NCBI RefSeq assembly: GCF_019754945.1
Contig: NZ_JAEUWU010000004.1
Span: 310,001 to 374,000, forward strand
Source: Corynebacterium pseudokroppenstedtii
GTDB taxonomy: Bacteria; Actinomycetota; Actinomycetes; Mycobacteriales; Mycobacteriaceae
Reading direction: 5' to 3'
DNA length: 64,000 bases
Part shown: one piece after another, positions 8,760 through 16,739 of the stretch
How positions within the stretch are numbered: position 1 is the stretch's first letter
Layout of the letters: each line of letters opens with the position of its first letter
Made by a program: the position numbers and the translations under genes
The notes under the pieces: model-generated
Told to the model about the DNA's origin: nothing
The model's database searches: none
The model's input: the letters and a program-made list of their open reading frames with translations, nothing else

Positions 8760-9811
8760 TGGGTTGTGCAATGAGCGAGGTGCTGCAGCGCCTCGAGGAG
8801 GAAGCTCGTAGACCGCATGTGGCTGCTGGTGACGCGGCGGCTACAGCGGCATCAACCACTACCGCAGGCGAGGATTGTGCAGGTGACGCTGCAGATAGCT
8901 CTGCGAACAGAACAACGACGGAGGGAAAACTAATCGAGGGAGAACATACGGAAGGAACGATGATGACAAGCAATAACCATGCTGCATCTGGCACAAATGA
9001 AGGTTCCCAGGAGACGACGACGGACGCTACCCCGTCGGATTCCTCCTCGGATTCTGCGGGTGAAGGTGCTAGTGCGGGAGCACAGTCGCCGCAGGTCGGC
9101 CTTGTCGTGGTGTCCCATTCGAAACGCTTAGCCGATGGTTTAGCGCTGCTGGCGTCGCAAATGGCCAGGGATGTGCTGATCGTCCCGGCGGGTGGCTTGG
9201 ATGCCGACCCGGAGGATAAGGACAGTCCTGATGGTGGCGGTATCGGCACCTCATATGACGCGATTGAGGCCGCCGTTAACAAGGTTGTTGACGCCGGTTT
9301 GGCTTGCGCAATTTTCACTGACTTGGGCTCCGCGACAATAACGGTGGAGATGGTTGTGGACATGCTCGACGGCGAGCCTGTTCGGTTTATTGACGCCCCG
9401 CTTGTTGAGGCCACCGTTGCCGGAGCTGTTGCCGCCCAGCAGGGCCAGGATCTGGATGGTGTGGAGCGCGAGGCTCGACGTGCGATTTCTGCGTTCGCAT
9501 CGGACCGCGCCGGTGACGATGGTGATTCGGCGGAGACGTCGGGTGGCGACGCCAACGGCGCCGGGTATTCGCGGCGTGTGAAAGTCGCGGATAAGGCCGG
9601 CCTGCACGCGCGCCCTGCCGCAAAGTTGGCGGAGATGGCCGCGGACTCAGAAGAAGGCATCTTGGTCAACGACGCGGATGCTGACTCTGCGATGTCCCTG
9701 ATGAGTTTGGGCGCTGAGTGCGGCGAAGAGGTTACTGTTTCGGGCGATCGATCTGAGAAAGCATTAATTGATTCGATTGCCGACGCTATCGCGGCCGGCC
9801 TGGACGAGTAG
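8759..9811 (+). CDS. dhaM: PTS-dependent phosphotransferase subunit DhaM (EIIA-HPr) with long N-terminal extension
   Basis: The protein carries a mannose-type EIIA domain (about 112-235, His120 in LVVVSHS) and a C-terminal HPr domain (about 265-350, His283 in GLHARPA), so it relays phosphate from enzyme I to DhaL. The EI domain found in E. coli DhaM is absent; a general EI must supply phosphate. Before the EIIA domain lie about 110 residues rich in Ala, Ser, Thr and acidic residues. GTG 8759 overlaps the dhaL stop (TAGTG); ATG 8771 is possible, and ATG 8960 after GGAAGGAACG would give a shorter form with about 45 extra residues. The extension makes the true start uncertain. Confidence 0.88.
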   Translation: MGCAMSEVLQRLEEEARRPHVAAGDAAATAASTTTAGEDCAGDAADSSANRTTTEGKLIEGEHTEGTMMTSNNHAASGTNEGSQETTTDATPSDSSSDSAGEGASAGAQSPQVGLVVVSHSKRLADGLALLASQMARDVLIVPAGGLDADPEDKDSPDGGGIGTSYDAIEAAVNKVVDAGLACAIFTDLGSATITVEMVVDMLDGEPVRFIDAPLVEATVAGAVAAQQGQDLDGVEREARRAISAFASDRAGDDGDSAETSGGDANGAGYSRRVKVADKAGLHARPAAKLAEMAADSEEGILVNDADADSAMSLMSLGAECGEEVTVSGDRSEKALIDSIADAIAAGLDE

Positions 9812-9822
9812 CTCTTCGGGGA

Positions 9823-11607
9823 TTATTTGGGCTCCCGCAGCTGCGCGCCGATGACGTGCGGTGTGGTGAGACCGATGTCTCCTCGCAGTTGCCGCAGGTT
9901 ATATTCTGCCTCGAATTCGCTGGTGATGGGCTTGTATTTTCCTTCTGGTTCTTGTTTTTGGGATTTAGAGGAATTGCCGTAGCCGCCCATGGGCGCGATG
10001 CCCATCCTGCCCATCGCTGGGCGTGAACCGTCACCTCCGGTGGGTGACGGTGTTGCGGCACCGCGCCCATAATGTGGTGCCGTGTTTTTGTTTTCCCCTG
10101 GCGTTGATCCTGGGTAGTGGGGGTTGTCACCTGTCCGAGGCATTGGCGTATCTGGCCCGGGGTGGATGATGACGCTCCTGTTTCGCGGGATTTCGCCCGG
10201 CTTGGTGAGCTGCCCGGGCCCGTTAGCCCCGTTGCGTGGATAGTTGCCGTTGCCGTGTGGGGCGTGTCCGCTGTTAATCGGGGTGCGGTTGGTGCCGCCG
10301 AGCCCATTGTTCGGTGTGTTAGAACGCAGGTTGCGCCCCGGTGTTTGGGTTGTGCGTGGAGTGTAGCCAGGTGACGGAGCATTCCCTGGTGATCGGGGGT
10401 TTGAGGTGCCGCTGACACCACCGGGAGTAACGCGAGCGTTGTCTCGGTTAATTGCGGTTGGTGCTGTACTGCGAGGTCCGCTACCTGGGTTGGATGCCTG
10501 GTTGGGTGACGTTCGCGCGGCTGGCGTGACGGGTACTGCTGGTGCGGGATGGTTCGCAGTTGTGGCGACGTTATCCGCGTTGATCATTGCTGGGTGGGTT
10601 GGATTAAGTGATGCGTTGTTCGTGGTGGGTACGCCTCCGGCTACCCCAGTTGCCGCCATAGCTGGGGTGACCGTAGTGGGCACAGTGCTAGGGCTGTTAA
10701 TGGGCGATGGCGATTGTGCGGTGAAGTGTCCTCCGCCCTGACCGACGTTCGGGCGTTCGGTGAGGTTGCGCAGTGGTGGCACCGCAGCGGTGAGCATGGC
10801 TTGATAGGGGCCAGTCATAAACTCACGGGTGGCCGCCCTGGCTGCCTCCCCGGCTGCGCGTACTCCGGCGGGGTTAGTGGCTGCGGCGACCGCTGCGGTG
10901 TGCTCGGCTTCGATGGCCGCGATCTGGGCACGAGCGGCCTGCCGGATGTGAGGAAGTTGGGAGACAGAAGCGTGCATGGCAGTGGCGTTATCGGCGAAAA
11001 TTTGGGTGGTGGCCATTACCTGGCTGAAACACCCGGCCGCGGCATCAATAGACTCTCCTGTGTTCTCTTCCAGCTGGGCACGGGCTCGTACCAGGGCGGT
11101 GACGGTCTCGTTCAAAGAACTGGACAGGTTGTGCCAGTACTCGGCGAGAGCATAGATGTCACTATCGTCACCTGCGTCGAGCATCGCGAGCACAGTAGCG
11201 GGATCATCACCGTCCCCTGGTACTGGCTCAGAAAAGTCAAAGGGGCTAAATGATCCATCCGGACGAGCCGGAAACGTGAAATCTGAAGCTTGTATCGACT
11301 TCAGTCCACACAGAATTGCTGCCGAGGCATCGTCTTGGCCAACAATCGCGCCCCGCATTTCCTTCGTGCCCTCAGCTAACCAGCGGATGAGACGACGGAG
11401 TTCACGCAGCGTCTGCAGTGCGCTCCCCACTTCTCCTGAAACAACTCTCCCATGTTGCTCACCTAAGTTCCGCAATCCCGGTTCTTCTGTGAATGAACTT
11501 TCTAAACCTCGGTATAATGAGAGGAAACTCTTTCCTCTAAGGAAAACACCGTCGTTAAGGATTGAAATTACTCTATCCAGAGAACAAGGATCTACAGATA
11601 ATTCCAT
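9823..11607 (-). CDS. Large helical protein with Pro/Asn/Thr-rich C-terminal half; possibly exported
   Basis: Not recognised with certainty. The 594-residue protein has an N-terminal half (1-280) predicted by eye to be largely helical, with a Trp-containing amphipathic stretch (LRELRRLIRWLAEG) and Ala-rich helices. Residues 290-560 are low complexity, rich in Pro, Asn, Thr and Gly. A short ordered C-terminus (SEFEAEYNLRQLRGD, about 565-580) follows. This architecture resembles EspB or PPE-like type VII secretion substrates, but no clear WXG or PE motif is seen and no ESX machinery is in the window. No signal peptide is present. It starts one base after the lipoprotein gene upstream ends, so the two are co-transcribed and probably act together at the cell surface. 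Confidence 0.6.
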   Translation of the reverse strand: MELSVDPCSLDRVISILNDGVFLRGKSFLSLYRGLESSFTEEPGLRNLGEQHGRVVSGEVGSALQTLRELRRLIRWLAEGTKEMRGAIVGQDDASAAILCGLKSIQASDFTFPARPDGSFSPFDFSEPVPGDGDDPATVLAMLDAGDDSDIYALAEYWHNLSSSLNETVTALVRARAQLEENTGESIDAAAGCFSQVMATTQIFADNATAMHASVSQLPHIRQAARAQIAAIEAEHTAAVAAATNPAGVRAAGEAARAATREFMTGPYQAMLTAAVPPLRNLTERPNVGQGGGHFTAQSPSPINSPSTVPTTVTPAMAATGVAGGVPTTNNASLNPTHPAMINADNVATTANHPAPAVPVTPAARTSPNQASNPGSGPRSTAPTAINRDNARVTPGGVSGTSNPRSPGNAPSPGYTPRTTQTPGRNLRSNTPNNGLGGTNRTPINSGHAPHGNGNYPRNGANGPGQLTKPGEIPRNRSVIIHPGPDTPMPRTGDNPHYPGSTPGENKNTAPHYGRGAATPSPTGGDGSRPAMGRMGIAPMGGYGNSSKSQKQEPEGKYKPITSEFEAEYNLRQLRGDIGLTTPHVIGAQLREPK

Positions 11608-11608
11608 T

Positions 11609-12394
11609 CTACAATAACCTTTCTAATTCACTTCTTGCATCGTCACATAATTCTTTAAAATCCCTAGGATCAAACTCAGCTAAATCGGTAACCCCCACTC
11701 TTCCAAGTGGAGTTTCTAAATAAGAAACACAGGCTTTAACACCAAACATTTCATTGATCTGGTCATATTTATACGGTGAGTACTCTCTAAATATGCGGCC
11801 AGCGAGATTATTTTTAGGCAGTGAGTCTGTACCGGCGGCAATTAATCTTTCTTGCCCTCTATCCATAATCACAAGTCCACAATTCTTTAACTTTCGAAAT
11901 TTTATATAATCCGGCCCTACCGATCGATACCCCAAACCTTCCCAGTATCCTGGCGGAGCATCCTCGCAAAGGTCGGCATTCTCAAACCGCGGATCTGAGT
12001 AGTCATAGGAGCCATCAGGGTTCTTTTTTGCTTTAACCGGGTACTTAGCCAATACCTCCGGGCGCTCCCACAAAGGACGATCCTTGTGTTCCCCCTTACC
12101 CGACCTAATTTCTTCGGGAACGGGCCTTGTAGAACCGATCGCCTTCCGTTCTGAGAACAATTCTTCTGCCGGGTTGGTGTGAGAAGTGGCAGGTTCCGAC
12201 GATCCAAACCTATCTATATCTTCACTGTTAGCTGCCGCAGGTTCCATATCCCCGAAACCAGAACCATCAGACTGGGAACACCCCGCCAACAATGCTGCAG
12301 CAGCAATCGACACTACGCTTAGAGAGATTCCGACAATACGCGGACGTCCGATATTCCGTTTTATATCACTTCTGTTGCGATAGTGATCCCCCAC
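11609..12394 (-). CDS. Lipoprotein, DUF3558-like
   Basis: A basic N-terminus, a hydrophobic stretch and the lipobox LLAGC (Cys39) mark a lipoprotein of 261 residues. After an acidic, Ser-rich linker the folded part contains GYWEGLGYR and a C-terminal region (YKYDQINEMFGVKACVSY) that resembles the DUF3558 family of actinobacterial lipoproteins. Function unknown. The start is GTG at 12394 with GGGGGAT upstream. The sequence is AT-richer than the conserved genes around it. It leads the two-gene unit with the 594-residue protein. Confidence 0.7.
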   Translation of the reverse strand: MGDHYRNRSDIKRNIGRPRIVGISLSVVSIAAAALLAGCSQSDGSGFGDMEPAAANSEDIDRFGSSEPATSHTNPAEELFSERKAIGSTRPVPEEIRSGKGEHKDRPLWERPEVLAKYPVKAKKNPDGSYDYSDPRFENADLCEDAPPGYWEGLGYRSVGPDYIKFRKLKNCGLVIMDRGQERLIAAGTDSLPKNNLAGRIFREYSPYKYDQINEMFGVKACVSYLETPLGRVGVTDLAEFDPRDFKELCDDARSELERLL

Positions 12395-12767
12395 GACAAT
12401 CCCCCAACATGATTTTTATAAAATTCGCCCACTCCGAATATCAGAACAATCTGAAGCCTCTCTACCCCAACAGTCAGCACGGCAACTGAACGGAATGGTT
12501 GAAAACTTTTAAATAAACAAGCTCCACCAAATGCGGAAACTCGTGAAAACCCCTATTTTTCGGCGTTGACGTTACCAGACGCATAACGGCTCGTCTACGG
12601 CTTTTAGAAATTATTGTCGCAATGTTCTCGCCTCGGTTTAGACGACGGAGCTAGTCATCGGTTCCCACGAATATGCAATTCCCACGGTGTAGCCGTTCCC
12701 CCACTACAACCAGCCACGACACACCGTGGCGAGCCACCACCGTCCAGGCATAACGGCAGAAATTAAA
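12395..12767. other. Intergenic region upstream of lipoprotein gene and downstream of SRP RNA
   Basis: No gene or clear structured element was recognised in these about 370 bases. The promoter of the lipoprotein operon must lie here on the minus strand. Confidence 0.4.
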
Positions 12768-12865
12768 AAGGGGACCCCGCGCACCCGTCAGAGCTCGCTG
12801 ACCCTTGCTGCGTTCCCGCCCTGGGGGAGTTCACAAGATGGACGCCGCGCGGAATCCGGCCCCCA
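12768..12865 (-). ncRNA. ffs: Signal recognition particle RNA (small bacterial type, ffs)
   Basis: Read on the minus strand, the RNA contains GGGCGGGAACGCAGCAAGG, the actinobacterial form of the SRP RNA tip with its asymmetric and symmetric internal loops. The flanks GGGGGCC-ATTCCGCGC and GCGCGGGGTCCCC pair as the basal stem and a T-run follows (TTTTT at 12769-12765), acting as terminator. Length about 98 nt; the 5' end is estimated from the pairing. The RNA binds Ffh for co-translational membrane targeting. Its place near dnaX is usual in actinobacteria. Confidence 0.88.
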
Positions 12866-13051
12866 TACTAACCCACAGAGGCACATATTCCCACCCACCA
12901 GAGCAATCTCTCCCCTCCGCTGGGAAAACAGCGCACTACATGGCCGCAACATCCCCATTATCGACGCCCTACAAGACCTGTTTTTGTCGATGCCCATGAC
13001 ATCCGGTAGGCTTGCCCACCGGAACGCGGACTTCAGGTGCGTTCCACGCTT

Positions 13052-13140
13052 GGAGGATTCGACTAGCGGCCTATGTCACACGCCTGGAACGCGTGCGGGT
13101 AGCAATACCCTCGTGGGTTCAAATCCCACATCCTCCGCCA
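13052..13140 (+). tRNA. serT: tRNA-Ser(GGA)
   Basis: The acceptor arms GGAGGAT and ATCCTCC pair, with discriminator G and an encoded CCA at 13138-13140. The anticodon stem CACGC-GCGTG encloses CTGGAAC, giving anticodon GGA for UCC/UCU. The long variable arm (CGGGTAGCAATACCC) is typical of serine tRNAs, and the T-arm GTGGG-TTCAAAT-CCCAC is intact. Confidence 0.95.
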
Positions 13141-13143
13141 CAG

Positions 13144-13182
13144 AACCTAGCCATCCAGTAGACACTGGGTGACTAGGTTTTT
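13144..13182 (+). terminator. Intrinsic terminator of tRNA-Ser
   Basis: AACCTAG pairs with CTAGGTT around an inner stem CCAGT/ACTGG and is followed by TTTTT, four bases after the tRNA CCA. Confidence 0.8.
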
Positions 13183-13184
13183 CG

Positions 13185-13988
13185 CATACACAGGGTTTCC
13201 ATCCACTGCCACCAGAGGTAGTACGACATGAAGTGTGCCCCAGCCCGGTCGTTTCTAGCCTTTGATCTAGGCAAAGACGAAAAATATATGCCCGGCAACC
13301 CTATATCCGCCCCTTTGACCAGAAATACACGGTGCTGCACCCGACCTATGGCATGAGGCAATGATGCCGTGGTCCCATGCCGAAGAATCGACCGCGTCAT
13401 CACCTGGTGGTGGTGCGCACGCGAAACCACCAGCAACTACCGGAAGCTCATCCAGCCGATCCCCCATTCGACGGTGTGCTCTACCCCGAGCGGATCACAT
13501 CCACCACCAACAGTTTTGTCGTATAGCCCCAGGAAGAACTCAATTCCTGGGACGCGAAGCACCAACGCACAGAAGAAGAAGCCGGTAGACGGAAAAACTG
13601 CAGGAAACTAAACCTAGAGCCCAAAAATGCGGGGGAATATGGTCAATTATCGGCCATTTTTCCCCCATATCCCCCCACAGTTTTCACCACCGACCCCTAT
13701 ATACCCCCACAGTATTCCGCCACGCGGACACATTCTCGTCGTAAGCCCCGCCATCAGCCGATATCGCCAGGTTTTCCGTCCACAACCCCGGAAAGAACAC
13801 GGGCGCAAGAAACAGGCCCGACGAAACCTAACGCCCATGTCAGAGGGCTACACAGCCCCCACAACGAGGGACACATAACACGCAATCGGGAACATTAACG
13901 CGGGCCAGAGCACATAACGAATGAAAGCGCCGCACATGCGACGCCACCATTTACTTCCCTCACTCCACTACTCACGAAGGATCCGACA
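13185..13988. other. Gene-poor stretch after tRNA-Ser, possibly decayed coding sequence
   Basis: No credible gene is seen in about 800 bases. Short open stretches in several frames, for example a plus-strand run reading FLAFDLGKDEKY from about 13253, and PFDGVLYPERITSTTNSFVV around 13467-13526, look coding-like but are broken by stops and frame changes. The stretch may be a relic of a lost or inserted element beside the tRNA. Confidence 0.35.
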
Positions 13989-14510
13989 ATGCTCCCCACT
14001 ACCTCCTCACCTAGCGCCCGCAAAAACTCCCACGTCATTCGTCGGAAAGTGATGGCTGTAGCAACCACCGTGGCAATCGTCGGCACCCTGGCTGCCTGCG
14101 GAAATGACGACGCAGATTCCGAGCCCAGCACGATCACCAAAACCAAGACGACCGACCAGACCACGACGAAGACGGCCACCACAACCACTCGCACGACCAC
14201 GCCCACGTACGACGACGAAACGACGACCGAGGAATACACGCCTCGGCAGACGTACACCACACAACAAGCACCAGTACAAACACAGAACACGGGCAATTAC
14301 GACGACAGCTACGACGATGAAGACGCGGAGGAGGACGTCCCGAACGCTGGTGTGAATGGCCCCAAGTTGGAGTGGAGGACTCTAGGCCCATTCGGCTCCG
14401 GTATGGGATGCGAACAAAACCGCGACCATCAGCCAATCCAAACAACCGCGTGCTACCGCGGAGATGACGGCAACTTCTACTACGAATCTGTGGTTCAGGC
14501 GCCTCGATAA
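13989..14510 (+). CDS. Small Thr/Asp-rich lipoprotein
   Basis: The 173-residue product has a basic start, a hydrophobic helix and a lipobox GTLAAC (Cys37). A Thr-rich, then Asp/Tyr-rich linker (40-120) leads to a C-terminal piece of about 50 residues with two cysteines (GMGCEQNRD, TTACYRGDD) that may form a disulfide. No function can be assigned. It sits 72 bases before the aspT-like start and on the same strand. Confidence 0.65.
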   Translation: MLPTTSSPSARKNSHVIRRKVMAVATTVAIVGTLAACGNDDADSEPSTITKTKTTDQTTTKTATTTTRTTTPTYDDETTTEEYTPRQTYTTQQAPVQTQNTGNYDDSYDDEDAEEDVPNAGVNGPKLEWRTLGPFGSGMGCEQNRDHQPIQTTACYRGDDGNFYYESVVQAPR

Positions 14511-14581
14511 AAAATCCTCTTCCCATGTCCGCACCACCCTGTACGATGAAAGTGAATCGCATGGTCTCAAGGAAGGTTCAC

Positions 14582-15865
14582 ATGTCACCGCAGGTCACAC
14601 CGTCGAAAATTAACGTCGAAGCGCTCACCGGCTCCAAAGCCGACATCGAGCAGGCATACAACGAACTCAAGGCCAAGAACCTCGCGCTGGACCTGACCCG
14701 CGGCAAGCCTTCCTCTGAACAACTGGACTTTGGCGACGAACTGCTCGGCCTTCCCGGCGCGGGCAACTACACCGCCGACGATGGCACCGATTGCCGCAAC
14801 TACGGTGGCCTACGCGGCATCGTCGATATCCGGAAAATCTACGCTGACCTGCTGGGAATCCCCGTCGACAACATCATCACGGGGGACGCATCCAGCCTGA
14901 ACATCATGCACGACCTAATCGTGTGGGCGTACATCTTCGGCACTCAGGATTCGCCGCGGCCGTGGAAAGACGAAGACACCGTTAAGTGGATCTGCCCGGT
15001 CCCGGGATATGACCGCCACTTTTCCATCACCGAGCACCTCGGGTTCGAGATGATCAACGTCCCGATGACGGATGAGGGGCCAGACCTCGACGCCATCGCC
15101 GAACTTCTCAACGACCCCCAGGTCAAGGGCATGTGGACAGTGCCCGTTTTCGGCAACCCGACGGGCATTAGCTACTCGCGGGAAACGTGTGAAAAGCTCG
15201 CCGCACTCGATGCAGCCGCACCCGATTTCCGTATCGTGTGGGACAACGCCTACGCCGTCCACACCCTCACCGACGACTTCCCCGAGCCCATCAATGTTCT
15301 GGAGCTCGCCGAGAAAGCTGGGCACCCCAACCGTTTCTGGTTCATGACGTCCACGTCCAAAATCACCTTCGCCGGGTCGGGCGTGAGCTTCTTCGCCTCG
15401 TCGGCAAGCAACCTGGACTGGTACGCCAGCCACGCCGGGATCCGTGGCATCGGGCCGAACAAGATCAACCAGCTGGCCCACGCGAAATACTTCCACGATG
15501 CCGAGGGCGTTAAAGCCATCATGCGGAAGCACTCCGCGTCGCTGGCGCCGAAATTCGCGGCCGTCGATAAGGTCCTCCACAAGCGGCTCGACGACTACAA
15601 CGTTGCCACGTGGACAGAGCCGAAGGGTGGGTACTTCATTAGCCTCGACGTGCCCGACGGCACCGCGTCGCGCGTCGTTGAGCTGGCCAAAGAAGCAGGT
15701 ATTAAGCTCACCGAAGCTGGATCCAGCTTCCCGCTGCACAAGGACCCCGATAACCGCAATATCCGGCTCGCGCCTTCGCTGCCTCCCATCGAGCAGGTCG
15801 AAGAAGCCATGGACGGGGTGGCCACCTGTGTTCTCCTCGCAGCAGCGGAAGCCGCCGAGAAGTAG
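14582..15865 (+). CDS. aspT: Class I aminotransferase, AspT-like (aspartate aminotransferase subgroup Ic)
   Basis: PLP-dependent fold-type I enzyme, 427 residues from ATG 14582, which follows GGAAGG; an upstream in-frame extension lacks such a site. The PLP lysine is in TSTSKITF, the phosphate-binding and substrate stretches include VFGNPTGISYS and WDNAYAVHTL, and the C-terminal arginine region reads RNIRLAPSLPP. The sequence matches the C. glutamicum AspT type, which makes aspartate from oxaloacetate and glutamate. In C. glutamicum aspT also lies just upstream of dnaX, supporting the assignment. Confidence 0.85.
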   Translation: MSPQVTPSKINVEALTGSKADIEQAYNELKAKNLALDLTRGKPSSEQLDFGDELLGLPGAGNYTADDGTDCRNYGGLRGIVDIRKIYADLLGIPVDNIITGDASSLNIMHDLIVWAYIFGTQDSPRPWKDEDTVKWICPVPGYDRHFSITEHLGFEMINVPMTDEGPDLDAIAELLNDPQVKGMWTVPVFGNPTGISYSRETCEKLAALDAAAPDFRIVWDNAYAVHTLTDDFPEPINVLELAEKAGHPNRFWFMTSTSKITFAGSGVSFFASSASNLDWYASHAGIRGIGPNKINQLAHAKYFHDAEGVKAIMRKHSASLAPKFAAVDKVLHKRLDDYNVATWTEPKGGYFISLDVPDGTASRVVELAKEAGIKLTEAGSSFPLHKDPDNRNIRLAPSLPPIEQVEEAMDGVATCVLLAAAEAAEK

Positions 15866-15908
15866 CCGACCCCGACCCCGACAACAGAGGTGAGCGCCCA
15901 CCACGCCC

Positions 15909-16610
15909 ATGAACCTACTGGAAACACAGACCTGGTTGGAATCCATCCTGCCCGGCGAAACGCACTGGACCAGCATCAAAGCCAGCCCAGATTGCCCACC
16001 GTTTACCGTGACCTCCCTCCTTATTAACGACGACGGAACGGCCGAACCCGTTAATCCCGCTGACGACAATGACGAGCAGCCGCGCGGTAGGCACGCCAAA
16101 GTGACCGATGACCTGCGGCAAACCCTCGCCTGTACGGCCGATGCGGCGCGATACTCCACCGGGCTGACCAGCCCAGACGGAATGGACGTGCGCGCTGAGC
16201 TGCTCGCAGTGGGCCTGGCCAGACCGGGCGAAATGGGGCAACTGGTCGCTGCTGCGGCCACTATGCTCAGCGAAGAAGGATCTGGGCGCCTGGCCCAACC
16301 AGGAACGTTCCTGCCAGGGCTGGGGGCTATGGTCAACCCCGCGTTCACCACGAAACACGGGCTGCTGGTCGTCCCCTACATTTGGCCCAAAGGGGTGCCG
16401 ACCGTCACAGAGCATCCCGAGCTCACCACGGCCGACGGGCAACCGGTTAACCCCACGCATCCGGGTCGTATGACGTTGATCGCCCAGATCATCATGCTCA
16501 CCGAACAGGAATTCCTCCACGGCATGACCCACGGGATCGACTCACTCCAGACCCGACTTGCCGAAGGGGGGGCGGACCTTCGCGACCTCCGACGTGCGAG
16601 CGTCATATAA
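15909..16610 (+). CDS. Conserved hypothetical protein between aspT and dnaX
   Basis: The 233-residue protein has no signal peptide or membrane helix. It holds a His/Asp-poor globular region, a run TFLPGLGAMVN and a C-terminal helical part (MTLIAQIIMLTEQEFLHG, then DLRRASV). The end faintly recalls suppressor-of-fused-like (SUFU) domains, but I would not name it so. A gene of unknown function occupies the same position between aspT and dnaX in C. glutamicum, so this is likely its orthologue. Confidence 0.7.
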   Translation: MNLLETQTWLESILPGETHWTSIKASPDCPPFTVTSLLINDDGTAEPVNPADDNDEQPRGRHAKVTDDLRQTLACTADAARYSTGLTSPDGMDVRAELLAVGLARPGEMGQLVAAAATMLSEEGSGRLAQPGTFLPGLGAMVNPAFTTKHGLLVVPYIWPKGVPTVTEHPELTTADGQPVNPTHPGRMTLIAQIIMLTEQEFLHGMTHGIDSLQTRLAEGGADLRDLRRASVI

Positions 16611-16694
16611 CCGCGGGCGTAAAACGTCGAGCGCGTATGACGTCGGGCGTGGTTAACGTCGGGCCTGATATAACTCCAGTTCAGGGGCATAAAA

Positions 16695-16733
16695 ATGCTA
16701 AGCCCACGGTGTGTCCTACCCGGGCGGTAGCAT
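16695..16733 (+). promoter_or_regulatory. Hairpin just upstream of the dnaX start
   Basis: ATGCTA (16695-16700) pairs with TAGCAT (16728-16733), with inner GCCC and GGGC arms. It ends six bases before the dnaX GTG and no purine-rich ribosome site is visible there, so the hairpin may influence translation or may be part of a short leader. Confidence 0.35.
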
Positions 16734-16739
16734 ACACAC

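Noticed and set aside
12726..13172. Open plus-strand frame of 148 codons
   Set aside because: It runs across the SRP RNA and tRNA-Ser, so it is a by-product of those sequences.
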